From: Nocardioides sp. URHA0032
GTDB lineage: Bacteria > Actinomycetota > Actinomycetes > Propionibacteriales > Nocardioidaceae
Direction: 5' to 3'
Assembly (NCBI RefSeq): GCF_000620645.1
Contig: NZ_JIAV01000018.1
Coordinates: 124,001-188,000, forward strand
Length of the DNA: 64,000 nucleotides
Positions 24,431 to 32,820 of this stretch are shown one piece after another. Under the pieces are notes generated by a model. It was given only the letters and a program-made list of their open reading frames with translations. It ran no database searches and was not told where the DNA came from. The position numbers and the translations under genes are program-made. Every line of letters begins with the position of its first letter. Within the stretch, counting starts at the first letter, position 1.

Positions 24431-25299
24431 GAGACCCGATCCTCGTGCAGGAGCCGATCGCGCTCGGCGTCGACGTCGAAGTCGGCCGCGGGCCACTGCG
24501 GATCCAGGCCGCGCAGGGCGCGGAGCAGCAGCCGACCGACCGCCAGGTTGCGGAACCACTTCCGGTCGCTGGGCACCACGTGCCACGGCGCGTGCGCGGT
24601 GCTGGTGCGCTCGAGGACCGCGACGTACGCCGCCTGGTAGGCGTCCCACTTCGCCCGCGCGCTGAGGTCGGCGGGGTTGTACTTCCAGTGCTTGTCGGGC
24701 CGGTCCAGCCGGCGCAGCAGCCGCTCCCGCTGGGTGTCCTTGGAGATGTGCAGCATGCACTTGAGCACGACCGTGCCCTCCTCGACCAGCTCGCGCTCGA
24801 ACGTGTTGATCTCGTCGTACCGCTGCTCGATCTGCTCCGGCGTCGCGAGCCCGTCGACCCGGCCGACCAGCACGTCCTCGTAGTGGGAGCGGTCGAAGAC
24901 CCCGAGGTAGCCGGGTCCCGGCACCGCGCGCCGGATCCTCCAGAGGAAGTCGTGCTCGAGCTCCTCGTCGGTCGGCTTCTTGAACGACGTGATCCGCACG
25001 CCCTGCGGGTCGACCAGGCCGACGGTGTGCTTGAGGATGCCGCCCTTGCCCGAGGTGTCCATGCCCTGCAGCACCAGCAGCACCCGGCGGTGGCTGTCGC
25101 CCGAGACCCCCTCCGCGAACAGCCGCTCCTGGAGGTCGGAGAGCTCGTCGCCCATCGCGAACAGCGCGACCTTCCCCTCGCTCTTGCCGCCGCGGAAGCC
25201 GGGGGTCGCGTCGGTCGGGATCGCGGCGAGGTCCACAGGACCCGACGGGAGGCGGAGCGCGTGGTCGGCGTGGTCGGCGTGGACGGCGTGGACGGTCAC
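24427..25299 (-). CDS. ppk2: Polyphosphate kinase 2 family protein
   Basis: A 290-residue PPK2 that transfers phosphate between polyphosphate and nucleotides. Walker A is GMDTSGKGG at 79-87 and Walker B/lid motif is GVFDRSHYEDVLV. The single-domain length and the KYNPADLSARAKWDAY region match the PPK2 group that phosphorylates AMP/ADP using polyphosphate. The GTG start follows the acetyltransferase stop by 7 bp. The N-terminus, HAVHADHADHA, is encoded by a 9-bp tandem repeat at 25261-25296 and is probably disordered; a start after it is possible. Part of a five-gene overlapping chain. Confidence 0.92.
   Translation of the reverse strand: MTVHAVHADHADHALRLPSGPVDLAAIPTDATPGFRGGKSEGKVALFAMGDELSDLQERLFAEGVSGDSHRRVLLVLQGMDTSGKGGILKHTVGLVDPQGVRITSFKKPTDEELEHDFLWRIRRAVPGPGYLGVFDRSHYEDVLVGRVDGLATPEQIEQRYDEINTFERELVEEGTVVLKCMLHISKDTQRERLLRRLDRPDKHWKYNPADLSARAKWDAYQAAYVAVLERTSTAHAPWHVVPSDRKWFRNLAVGRLLLRALRGLDPQWPAADFDVDAERDRLLHEDRVS
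25261..25296. repeat. 9-bp tandem repeat in the PPK2 5' end
   Basis: Four units: GTGGTCGGC twice, then GTGGACGGC and GTGGACGGT. They encode the His/Ala/Asp/Val-rich N-terminus of PPK2 and could expand or contract by slippage without breaking the frame. Confidence 0.75.
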
Positions 25300-25306
25300 C
25301 GCGCCA

Positions 25307-26008
25307 TCATCCCAGCACCCGGCGGACGTCGAGGCTGCAGCCGACCACGGTGTCGACGGTGCCGTCGTCCTGGGGCTCGTCGAACCACAGGCCCTCGGTG
25401 AAGCCGGCCTTGGCGAGCATCCGCAGCGACGCGTAGTTGCGGTGGTCGGGCGCCGCGAAGAACCGGGTGGCCTCCGGGAAGCGGTGCCGCGCGCGGCCCA
25501 TCCAGGACCAGAGCACCCGGGCGCCCAGCCCGCGGCCGCTCCACTCCTCGACGAGCGCGTAGTCGACGCCGACCGCGTCCGGGTCCGGCCCGAGCACGGC
25601 GTACTCCGGGTAGTCGCCGATCCGGTAGTCCTGCAGGAATCCGATCGAGCGGCCGTTCACCTCCGCGATCCACATCCGGGTCGGGGTCATGCCGTCGATG
25701 CTCGGGCCGTACTGCGCCGCGACCCGGTCCGGGGTCGGCTCGCCGTCCGAGGACCACCAGCGGTGCAGGTGCTCGGACTGTCGCCACCGGGTCACGTCGG
25801 TGAGGTCGCCGCGGGTCATCGCGCGGATCGTGAACCGGTTGTCGTGGTCGACGAGGAAGTGCTTGACCTCGCCCGAGAGGTCGACCGGCGCGGGCTCCAC
25901 GTGCAGGCTCGCGACCGTACGGCGGGCGGCGGCGGCCCACGACTCCCCCTCGTGCACGACTCCGGACAGGTCGCGGCCGCGGTCGTGCACGAGGACGCGC
26001 ACCGTCAC
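25307..26008 (-). CDS. GNAT acetyltransferase, AAC(6')-like
   Basis: A 233-residue protein. Residues 1-55 are a variable lead-in; from about 58 (FTIRAMTRGDLTDVTRW) the chain follows the GNAT subfamily of aminoglycoside 6'-acetyltransferases and siderophore IucB-like enzymes. The acetyl-CoA loop is EEWSGRGLGARVLW and the late motif NYASLRMLAKAGF is typical. Substrate is not predictable; resistance cannot be claimed. GTG start 7 bp after the phosphoribosyltransferase stop, and the PPK2 gene follows at 7 bp, so this is operon-internal. Confidence 0.83.
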   Translation of the reverse strand: MTVRVLVHDRGRDLSGVVHEGESWAAAARRTVASLHVEPAPVDLSGEVKHFLVDHDNRFTIRAMTRGDLTDVTRWRQSEHLHRWWSSDGEPTPDRVAAQYGPSIDGMTPTRMWIAEVNGRSIGFLQDYRIGDYPEYAVLGPDPDAVGVDYALVEEWSGRGLGARVLWSWMGRARHRFPEATRFFAAPDHRNYASLRMLAKAGFTEGLWFDEPQDDGTVDTVVGCSLDVRRVLG

Positions 26009-26015
26009 CGCGGGT

Positions 26016-26501
26016 TCACCGCCCGCCGCGGTCGACCAAGGGCGGGTCGGCCGACCACGGGAAGTCGATCCAGCGCTCGGTACGCCGCCACACGTAGTCC
26101 GCGTGCACCAGGGTCTGCGGCTTCTCGTAGATCACCGCGATCCGGGCCTCGGCGACGTGGTCGGCGCAGAACGCCCGGACGATCTCCAGGGTCTTGCCCG
26201 TGTCGGCGACGTCGTCGGCGATCAGGATCCGGAGACCGGCCAGGTCCACGACGTCCGGGGTCGGCGGCAGCATCATCGGCACGTCCAGCCGCTCGTCGAC
26301 GCCGGTGTAGAACTCGACGTTGACCGCGGACAGGTTCTTGACGTCCAGCGCGTAGCCGAGGCCCATGCCGAGGCCGAGACCGCCGCGGGCGATCGACAGC
26401 ACCAGGTCGGGCTCGTAGCCGCTGTCGACCACCTGTTGCGCGATCTCCCGCACGGCCGTGCCGAACATCTCGTAGGTCAGGATCTCCCGCTCCGCAGCCA
26501 C
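26016..26501 (-). CDS. Purine-type phosphoribosyltransferase
   Basis: A 161-residue type I phosphoribosyltransferase. The PRPP-binding motif is ILIADDVADTGKTLE (about 97-111), and VLSIARGGLGLG near residue 35 is the first loop. The pattern resembles xanthine/guanine or hypoxanthine salvage enzymes (Gpt-like), but the base specificity hood WIDFPWSADPP is only suggestive. The GTG start at 26499-26501 is 26 bp from the recX stop. It heads the chain with GNAT, PPK2, HipA-like and DUF3037, hinting at nucleotide or polyphosphate metabolism. Confidence 0.83.
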   Translation of the reverse strand: MAAEREILTYEMFGTAVREIAQQVVDSGYEPDLVLSIARGGLGLGMGLGYALDVKNLSAVNVEFYTGVDERLDVPMMLPPTPDVVDLAGLRILIADDVADTGKTLEIVRAFCADHVAEARIAVIYEKPQTLVHADYVWRRTERWIDFPWSADPPLVDRGGR

Positions 26502-26527
26502 GGGAGCATTCTGGCGTGCCGGACGTC

Positions 26528-27145
26528 CTACTCGTCCAGCGTTTCCCGGCCCGCGTTCGCCAGCTCGTCCTTCACGACGGCGAACGACATCCCGGAGCCG
26601 TAGCCCTTGCGGGCCAGCATCCCCACCAGCCGCCGGGTCGCGGTCGTGTCGTCGACGCGGCTCAGGGTGCGCAGCTTCTTGCGCACCAGGACGCGGGCCG
26701 CGGCCTCCTCGTCGGCGGGGTCGATCTCGTCGAGGGCCTCGCGCGCGACCTCCTCATCGACCCCCTTGCGGCGCAGCTCCTGGGCCAGGGCCCGTCTCGC
26801 GAGGCCCTTCCCGGGCTGCCGCGAGGCGACCCAGGAGCGGGCGAACGCCTCGTCGTCGACCAGCCCGATCTCCTCGAACCGGTCGAGGAGGCGGGTGGCC
26901 ACGTCGGCCGGCACGTTCTTGGCTGCCAGCTTGTCGCTGAGCTCCTTGCGGCTGCGGGCCTGACCGGTGAGCTGGTCGAGCAGGATCTTGCGCGCGACCG
27001 ACTCGGGATCGGCCTCCGGCACCTGGACGGCGGTGTCCTCGGGCGGCGGTGGCGTGGGCGCCGGCGCGCGGCGGGTCCACGCGTCGACCCCGGTCGAGAC
27101 GTCACCCAGCCAGTCAGGGGCCGGGCGGTCCTCGTCGAGAGTCAT
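26528..27145 (-). CDS. recX: RecA regulator RecX
   Basis: A 205-residue RecX, which binds RecA filaments and limits recombination. A 45-residue proline/acid-rich lead-in is followed by the RecX repeats: RKILLDQLTGQARSRKELSDKL, DRFEEIGLVDDEAFARSWV, KGLARRALAQELRRKGV and RRLVGMLARKGYG. It lies downstream of recA, the usual order, with 126 bp of repeat-containing DNA between them; GGAG precedes the ATG. A partial readthrough from recA is likely. Confidence 0.92.
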   Translation of the reverse strand: MTLDEDRPAPDWLGDVSTGVDAWTRRAPAPTPPPPEDTAVQVPEADPESVARKILLDQLTGQARSRKELSDKLAAKNVPADVATRLLDRFEEIGLVDDEAFARSWVASRQPGKGLARRALAQELRRKGVDEEVAREALDEIDPADEEAAARVLVRKKLRTLSRVDDTTATRRLVGMLARKGYGSGMSFAVVKDELANAGRETLDE

Positions 27146-27162
27146 GTGTGCTCCGTTCGACC

Positions 27163-27202
27163 GTGGTCTCGATACGCTCGCTGGCGCTCGCTACTCGACC
27201 AC
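27163..27202. repeat. Dispersed GGTCTCGATACGC palindrome between recX and recA
   Basis: A 40-nt imperfect inverted repeat beginning GTGGTCTCGATACGC and ending GCTACTCGACCAC. A half copy (GGTGGTCTCGATATG) follows at about 27225. The same core recurs in the long direct repeats at 53335-53520, so this is a dispersed family. It may act as a terminator or attenuator between recA and recX. Confidence 0.7.
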
Positions 27203-27271
27203 CGAGAGACGTCGCTCACGCGACGGTGGTCTCGATATGTCCACCGACAGCCGACGCTCACGCGACCGCCG

Positions 27272-28324
27272 TCAGAACGCGTCGACGCCGACCGGCTCGG
27301 CAGGCAGCGCGGCGACCTCGTTGTCGACGGTCGGGCCGACACCGAGCTTCTCGAGGATCTTCTTCTCGAGCTCGTTGGCGAGGTCGGGGTTGTCGCGGAG
27401 GAACGCGCGGGCGTTCTCCTTGCCCTGGCCGAGCTGGTCGCCCTCGTAGGTGTACCAGGCGCCGGCCTTGCGGACGAGCCCCGCATCCACGCCGACGTCG
27501 ATCAGGCCGCCCTCGCGGCTGATGCCCTTGCCGTACATGATGTCGAACTCCGCCTGCTTGAACGGCGGGGCGACCTTGTTCTTCACGACCTTGACGCGGG
27601 TCCGGTTGCCGACCATGTCCTGGCCGTCCTTGAGCGTCTCGATCCGGCGCACGTCGAGGCGCACCGAGGAGTAGAACTTCAGCGCCTTGCCACCGGTCGT
27701 GGTCTCGGGCGAACCGAACATCACGCCGATCTTCTCGCGCAGCTGGTTGATGAAGATCATCGTGGTCTTGGAGTTGTTCAGGGCGCCGGTCATCTTGCGC
27801 AGCGCCTGGCTCATCAGGCGGGCCTGGAGGCCGACGTGGCTGTCGCCCATCTCGCCCTCGATCTCGGCGCGCGGCACGAGGGCGGCCACCGAGTCGATGA
27901 CGATCAGGGTGAGCGCCCCGGAGCGGATCAGCATGTCCGCGATCTCCAGCGCCTGCTCGCCCGAGTCGGGCTGGGAGACCAGCAGCGCGTCGGTGTCGAC
28001 GCCCAGCGCCTTGGCGTAGTCGGGGTCGAGCGCGTGCTCGGCGTCGATGAACGCCACGATGCCGCCGGCCCGCTGGGCGTTGGCCACGGCGTGCAGGGCG
28101 ACGGTCGTCTTGCCGGAGGACTCCGGGCCGTAGATCTCCACGACGCGACCGCGGGGGAACCCGCCGAGGCCGAGCGCGACGTCGAGCGCGATCGAGCCGC
28201 TCGGGATGATCTCCAGGGGTGCCCGCACGTCGTCGCCGAGGCGCATCACGGAGCCCTTGCCGAACTGCTTCTCGATGTTGGCGAGTGCGGCGTCCAGGGC
28301 CTTCTCGCGGTCTCCACCAGCCAT
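27272..28324 (-). CDS. recA: Recombinase RecA
   Basis: A 350-residue RecA, the DNA strand-exchange protein and SOS coprotease. Walker [10 protein letters not shown] is at 66-74, with MFINQLREK and the DNA-binding loops intact, and no intein is present. The ATG at 28322-28324 follows AAGGAAGA; an in-frame start 20 codons upstream falls in the promoter region and is rejected. Two control sites lie upstream, a PafBC-type promoter and a LexA box, matching the dual control known in mycobacteria. Downstream is recX. Confidence 0.98.
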   Translation of the reverse strand: MAGGDREKALDAALANIEKQFGKGSVMRLGDDVRAPLEIIPSGSIALDVALGLGGFPRGRVVEIYGPESSGKTTVALHAVANAQRAGGIVAFIDAEHALDPDYAKALGVDTDALLVSQPDSGEQALEIADMLIRSGALTLIVIDSVAALVPRAEIEGEMGDSHVGLQARLMSQALRKMTGALNNSKTTMIFINQLREKIGVMFGSPETTTGGKALKFYSSVRLDVRRIETLKDGQDMVGNRTRVKVVKNKVAPPFKQAEFDIMYGKGISREGGLIDVGVDAGLVRKAGAWYTYEGDQLGQGKENARAFLRDNPDLANELEKKILEKLGVGPTVDNEVAALPAEPVGVDAF

Positions 28325-28367
28325 GGTGTTCTTCCTTGTCTCTCGTCGTGGTCCAGGCACGTCGACG

Positions 28368-28389
28368 ACGCTAGAGCGAGCCACCGACA
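28368..28389 (-). promoter_or_regulatory. RecA-NDp (PafBC-type) promoter of recA
   Basis: TGTCGGTG (28389-28382), 8 nt, then TAGCGT (28373-28368). This matches the mycobacterial LexA-independent DNA-damage promoter, which is recognised with the PafBC activator. The predicted transcript would have a leader of about 36 nt with a ribosome site. Confidence 0.75.
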
Positions 28390-28465
28390 GCGCCTGGTCA
28401 GCGCCGCCGACTGCTGTGGACGACCTCGTCCAGCGTCATGCCTGTGGACAGAAACTAGCCCACGG

Positions 28466-28481
28466 TCGAACAGATGTTCGG
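28466..28481. promoter_or_regulatory. SOS (LexA) box upstream of recA
   Basis: TCGAACAGATGTTCGG differs by one base from the actinobacterial LexA consensus TCGAAC-N4-GTTCGA. It lies about 140 bp upstream of the recA start and 60 bp downstream (in gene direction) of mtnP, so LexA probably represses a second recA promoter. Confidence 0.8.
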
Positions 28482-28541
28482 GAGGTGGCCCGGGCGTGTC
28501 GGCCCCGGGTCATGACGGGATCAGCACCCGGAACCGGCGAC

Positions 28542-29333
28542 TCATCCGGGGACCACGTAGGTCAGGTCGAGACCGTCGGCCCACGTGTCGCAGCTGCAGC
28601 CGTCGGGCTCGGGCAGCGCCGCGACGGCGGAGGTGAGCAGCCCGGAGAGCCGGTCGAGGTTGGCCCGGAACAGCGCGAAGACCTCCTCCTGGCCGACGCC
28701 CGCGCCGGACTCGGCGCCGGCGTCCATGTCGGTCACGAGCGCGATCGAGGCGTAGCACATCCGCAGCTCGCGGGCGAGCGCCGCCTCGGGCGCACCGGTC
28801 ATGTTGATCAGCGTGCCGCCGGCCGCGGCGTGCTGCTGCGACTCCGCGCGCGTGGAGAACCGCGGCCCCTCGATCACCACCATCGCTCCCCCGGCCCGCA
28901 CGTCGGGCGCGGCGGCGACGAGCGCCTTCGACACGCGGGGGCAGTACGGGTCGGCGAACGGCAGGTGCACCGCCCCGGTCTCGACGTACGACGGGACGCG
29001 GCGGTAGGTGCGGTCGACCAGCTGGTCGGGCACGACCAGGTCGCCCGGCGCGACGTCGTGGCGCAGTCCGCCGACGGCGCACGGCGCGAGCACCTGGCGG
29101 ACGCCGAGGGCGCGGAGCGCCCAGAGGTTCGCGCGGTACGGGATCGCGTGCGGGGGGTACTCGTGGTGCCGCCCGTGCCGCGGCAGGAACGCCACCCGCC
29201 GGCCGGCGACGGTGCCGACGGCGACCGGCGCCGAGGGAGCGCCGTACGGCGTCTCGACGGCCAGCTCCTCGGCGTCGTCGAGGAACGTGTAGAAGCCGGT
29301 GCCGCCGATGACGGCGACGTCCGCAGTGGTCAT
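28542..29333 (-). CDS. mtnP: S-methyl-5'-thioadenosine phosphorylase family protein
   Basis: A 263-residue member of the MTAP/PNP family that splits methylthioadenosine (or methylthioinosine) into the base and methylthioribose phosphate. Family marks are GGTGFY at the N-terminus, PRHGRHHEYPPHAIPYRAN, VIEGPRFSTRAESQ and NMTGAPEAALARE. MTA and MTI phosphorylases are hard to separate by eye. It is 5 bp downstream of the MFS gene and likely co-transcribed with it. Its end is close to the recA control region, so it is separate from the SOS unit. Confidence 0.87.
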   Translation of the reverse strand: MTTADVAVIGGTGFYTFLDDAEELAVETPYGAPSAPVAVGTVAGRRVAFLPRHGRHHEYPPHAIPYRANLWALRALGVRQVLAPCAVGGLRHDVAPGDLVVPDQLVDRTYRRVPSYVETGAVHLPFADPYCPRVSKALVAAAPDVRAGGAMVVIEGPRFSTRAESQQHAAAGGTLINMTGAPEAALARELRMCYASIALVTDMDAGAESGAGVGQEEVFALFRANLDRLSGLLTSAVAALPEPDGCSCDTWADGLDLTYVVPG

Positions 29334-29338
29334 GGTGG

Positions 29339-30610
29339 TCAGCCTGCCAGCCGGGTCGTCGCCCGGGCGCCGAACCCGGCGACCGCGACCAGCGCGACCA
29401 GGCCGATCGAGCAGACCGCCAGCTCGGGATAGCCCCAGGCCCCGACCACCACGCCCGCCAGGCCACCAGCACCCGCGGCGGTCAGGCCCATCACCAGGTC
29501 AGCCGCGCCCTGGACGTCGGTGCGTGCCTCGAGAGGCGCGTGCTGGGCGATCAGCGTCGACGCGGCGACGGTCGCGAACGACCACCCGAGCCCGAGCAGG
29601 AACAGTCCGGCGAAGATCTGCCACGAGGTGCCCTCGGGCGCCCGGGCGCACAGCACCAGCGAGACCAGCAGCAGCACGGCGCCCTCGACCAGGACCGCGG
29701 GGCGGCCCGTGCGGTCCGCGAGCAGGCCGACCAGCGGCGAGAACCCGAACATCCCGAGCACGTGCAGGCTGATCACCAGCCCGATCACCCGCAGCTCGGC
29801 GTGGCCGTGCTCCATGTGCAGCGGGGTCATCACCATGATCGCGACCATCGCGGCGTGCGCGCAGGCCATGCCGAGCACGGCGAACCCGAGGACGGGACGC
29901 TCCCGGGCGGCCGCGACCGCGCGGGCCCACGCCGTACCCGACGGAGCGGTGGTGGGTACGCCGGCCGCCTCGCGGGCGAGCAGCAACGGGTCGGGACGCA
30001 GCAGGAGGCCGATGACGGCGGCGGCGCCGAGCATGCCGACGCTGCCGAGGGCGAACGGCCCGGTGAGCTCCGGGATGCCCAGCCACTCCGCGAGCGCCCC
30101 GGCGGGCCCGGTGAGGTTGGGCCCGGCGACCGCGCCGATCGTCGAGGCCCACACGACGGTCGAGAGCGCCCGGCCCTTGTGGGCGTCCTCGGCGAGGTCG
30201 GTGGCGGCGTACCGGGCGCCGGAGTTCGCGGCGGTCGTCGAGCCGAGCAGCACCGCGCCGACCAGCAGCACGACCATCGAGTCCAGGACCCCCGCGAGCA
30301 CCGCGAGGAGCGCGCCGGAGGCGCCGAGGAGGTACCCGGTCAGCAGGCCGACCCGGCGTCCGCGGCGCGACATCAGCCGGGCGAGCAGGTACGCCGCGAC
30401 CGCGGCGCCGAGCACCTGGAACGTCTGGGCGAGGCCGGCCAGGCTCTCCGAGCCGGAGATGTCGCGGGCGAGCAGCGAGGCGGTCGCGATGCCGATGGTG
30501 ATGCCGGTGGCGCCGATCGCCTGCGCGATGACGAGCGTGCGGATCGTGCGGCGCTGGACGGCCGCCAGCTCCGCTACCGCTTGTTCGGTGGAAGCTCGAG
30601 GACTCGCCAT
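29339..30610 (-). CDS. MFS transporter
   Basis: A 423-residue major facilitator protein with about 12 hydrophobic segments. The inter-helix loop LMSRRGRRVGLLTGY after TM2 and the mirrored GLLADRTGRPAVLVEG in the second half are the MFS signature loops. It resembles drug or metabolite exporters, with no clear substrate marks. The start overlaps the DUF3046 gene by 37 bp, which is long but there is no later start before TM1. It is followed 5 bp later by mtnP. Confidence 0.86.
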   Translation of the reverse strand: MASPRASTEQAVAELAAVQRRTIRTLVIAQAIGATGITIGIATASLLARDISGSESLAGLAQTFQVLGAAVAAYLLARLMSRRGRRVGLLTGYLLGASGALLAVLAGVLDSMVVLLVGAVLLGSTTAANSGARYAATDLAEDAHKGRALSTVVWASTIGAVAGPNLTGPAGALAEWLGIPELTGPFALGSVGMLGAAAVIGLLLRPDPLLLAREAAGVPTTAPSGTAWARAVAAARERPVLGFAVLGMACAHAAMVAIMVMTPLHMEHGHAELRVIGLVISLHVLGMFGFSPLVGLLADRTGRPAVLVEGAVLLLVSLVLCARAPEGTSWQIFAGLFLLGLGWSFATVAASTLIAQHAPLEARTDVQGAADLVMGLTAAGAGGLAGVVVGAWGYPELAVCSIGLVALVAVAGFGARATTRLAG

Positions 30611-30768
30611 ACCGCCGCCCAGACCTCCTTCGGCGGGACGCCCGCGGCCAGCGCCTGCGAGGCGGTGCGGCCGCCGAGCTCGCCGATCACGAACATGTCG
30701 GCCCAGGACCGTGCGTACGCCGGCCCGAGCGCGTCGTCCATCCGGGCCCAGAACTCCGTGTGCCTCAT
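30574..30768 (-). CDS. DUF3046 protein
   Basis: A 64-residue protein, MRHTEFWARMDDALGPAYAR..., an actinobacterial family of unknown function. In M. tuberculosis the homologue (Rv2738c) lies next to recA; here it is 2.2 kb upstream, separated by the MFS and mtnP genes. The ATG overlaps the methyltransferase stop (ATGA), and its end overlaps the MFS start. The conserved WADMFVIGELGGRTASQAL stretch looks helical. Confidence 0.85.
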   Translation of the reverse strand: MRHTEFWARMDDALGPAYARSWADMFVIGELGGRTASQALAAGVPPKEVWAAVWRVLELPPNKR

Positions 30769-31898
30769 GCCTTCCTCGCCCGGACGTCGAGCCAGGCCTG
30801 CTCGCCCTGGCTCCCGAGGTACCGCTCGAGGGACTCGACCTCCCAGCCGGAGGCCCGGACCGCCGCGGCGAGCGGCTCGGCGCGCCAGAACGTGAAGCGT
30901 CGCCCGGCCGCGACGTGCCCGTGCGTCGACCACCGCTCGCCGTCGCCCTCCTTGACGGTGAAGCGCAGCAGCCCGCCCGGGGCGGTGGCGTCCGCGAGCC
31001 GGCGCAGCACGACCGGCAGGTCGGTGCGGTCGACGTGCAGCAGGCAGGCGTTCGCCCAGACCCCGTCGTACGGCGTGCCCGGGCGTCCGGGGTCGTCGAG
31101 GTCGTCGGTGAGCGGGTCGAGCAGGTCGGCGGCGAGGCCCTCCTCGCGCATGAGCTCCACGAACCCCGGCGCCACGTCGGTCGGCCGCACGCTCAGCCCG
31201 CCCGCCTCGAGCGCGCGGGCGTCGCGGCCGCCGGCACTGCCGATCTCGAGCACGCGTGCCCCGACACCCAGCTGCGCGGCGAACTCGGCGACGGCCTCGA
31301 TCGGGACCCCGCTCGTGCCGTCGCGGTACGCCCCCGCCGACGCGTCGTACGCCTCGACGGTCGCGCGGGCGACGGCGGCGCGGACGTCCCAGGCGTGGTG
31401 GAGCACGTCGTGCAGGTGGTAGAGCCCGAGGCTCTCGACGCTGAACTCGCTGCCGTTGCTGCGGAACCCGCGCCGGCTCCACGCGCCCGGGGGCACCCAC
31501 TCGTAGCGCTCTGCGACCGTCTCGGCGGCGTCCAGCAGCTCGACGGAGACGGTGGCCGGGTCCTGCTCGGCGTACCGCTCGGCGATCGCGGTCTCGTCCT
31601 GGTCCCAGTTCGCGAACGTCGGCTCGTCCTCCTCGACCATGAGCCGGATCCGCACCTCGAAGATCCGGTGCACGTCCCGGACGTGGCAGGCGTACTCGAG
31701 CGGCGACCAGGTGCCGGGCGCCGGCCGTGCCGCGGCGTCCTCGAGCGTCAGCACGGCCTCCCAGGTGGTCGCGTTGTCGCGGATGACCTCAGGGATCCGG
31801 TCGACGGTGACCGCGGACACGTCGTAGCCGCACTCGGGGCAGGGCTCGTCGAGCACCCAGGTCCAGTCCTTGGTGTCGGGCACGACGCTCTCGCTCAT
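30765..31898 (-). CDS. DinB-methyltransferase fusion protein
   Basis: A 377-residue two-domain protein. A CPECGYD start precedes a DinB-type four-helix bundle (about 40-180) with candidate metal ligands His72 and His167/168 (EYACHVRDVHRI and HDVLHHAWDV). A class I SAM methyltransferase follows (about 205-377) with motif I VLEIGSAGG at 216-224. DinB proteins in actinomycetes are often mycothiol-dependent transferases, so one possibility is tandem thiol and methyl chemistry. The ATG at 31896-31898 is chosen because GGAAGG lies 9 nt upstream; an ATG three codons earlier has no room for one. Substrate unknown. Confidence 0.82.
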   Translation of the reverse strand: MSESVVPDTKDWTWVLDEPCPECGYDVSAVTVDRIPEVIRDNATTWEAVLTLEDAAARPAPGTWSPLEYACHVRDVHRIFEVRIRLMVEEDEPTFANWDQDETAIAERYAEQDPATVSVELLDAAETVAERYEWVPPGAWSRRGFRSNGSEFSVESLGLYHLHDVLHHAWDVRAAVARATVEAYDASAGAYRDGTSGVPIEAVAEFAAQLGVGARVLEIGSAGGRDARALEAGGLSVRPTDVAPGFVELMREEGLAADLLDPLTDDLDDPGRPGTPYDGVWANACLLHVDRTDLPVVLRRLADATAPGGLLRFTVKEGDGERWSTHGHVAAGRRFTFWRAEPLAAAVRASGWEVESLERYLGSQGEQAWLDVRARKA

Positions 31899-32007
31899 GG
31901 CGGACATCCTTCCAGCCGGTCCGCGGGCCGCGCGCCCGAGTTCCCGCCAGCCTTCATGGAGATGGCGCCACTCCCTGCTGGGTCGGTGGGGCCGTGCGCC
32001 ACCCGGC

Positions 32008-32820
32008 TCAGGTGAGCAGCAGCTTGTCGAGCCGACGGCGCACGATCATCAGCCCGACCACGCCCATCGCGACCAGGTACACGACGCTGAACGCCGAGCC
32101 CCACGAGAGCGCGCCGGTGGTGAGCTCGCGGCAGAGCACGACACCGCGGTACAGCGGGGTGAACTCGACGATCCACCGGATCGCGGCCGGGTAGGCCCCC
32201 ACCGGGAAGAACGTGGCCGAGAACAGGAACATCGGGATCACCGCGAGGTTGACCCACTCGAAGTCCTGCCACGACCGCATCCACGTCGTCAGTGCCATGC
32301 AGATGCCGCCGAACGCGAGGCCGATGAGGAGCGCGGCGGGTACGACGAGCACCGCCCACCACGAGGACACCAGGTCCATCGCGACCATGACGAGCAGGAA
32401 TGCGGCCGAGTAGATGCCGCCGCGCAGGAGGGACCAGCTCAGCTCGCCGCGGGCGATGTCCATCGTGGTCAGCGGCGTGGCCAGCATCTGGTCGAACAGC
32501 TTGTTGTACTTGAGCTTGAAGAAGAAGTTGAACGTGCTGTCCAGCAGCGAGCCGTTCATGGCCGAGGCGGCGAGCATGCCGGGCGCCACGAACTCGGCGT
32601 ACGGGATGTCCTGGCCGTTGAACTCGAACCCGGTGATCAGCTGGCCGACGCCCACGCCGATCGAGAACAGGTAGAACACCGGCTCGAGGAAGCCGCTCAC
32701 GAAGATGTACCAGGCCCGCCGGTAGGCGAGGTAGCTGCGGTAGACGATCAGGCCGGCGGCCTCGCCGGCGGCGAGGGGCCGCGCCTGGGCGCGGGCGAGG
32801 GCGGTCGACGCGAGCGACAT
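32008..32820 (-). CDS. ABC-2 type permease, second subunit
   Basis: A 270-residue permease with six membrane segments in the ABC-2/NodJ-DrrB pattern (YIFVSGFLEPVFYLFSIG near the start, then MLATPLTTMDIARGELSW). Its ATG shares one base with the stop of the upstream permease (TGATG). Together with that permease and the ATPase it forms a three-gene exporter of the lipooligosaccharide/drug type. Confidence 0.88.
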   Translation of the reverse strand: MSLASTALARAQARPLAAGEAAGLIVYRSYLAYRRAWYIFVSGFLEPVFYLFSIGVGVGQLITGFEFNGQDIPYAEFVAPGMLAASAMNGSLLDSTFNFFFKLKYNKLFDQMLATPLTTMDIARGELSWSLLRGGIYSAAFLLVMVAMDLVSSWWAVLVVPAALLIGLAFGGICMALTTWMRSWQDFEWVNLAVIPMFLFSATFFPVGAYPAAIRWIVEFTPLYRGVVLCRELTTGALSWGSAFSVVYLVAMGVVGLMIVRRRLDKLLLT

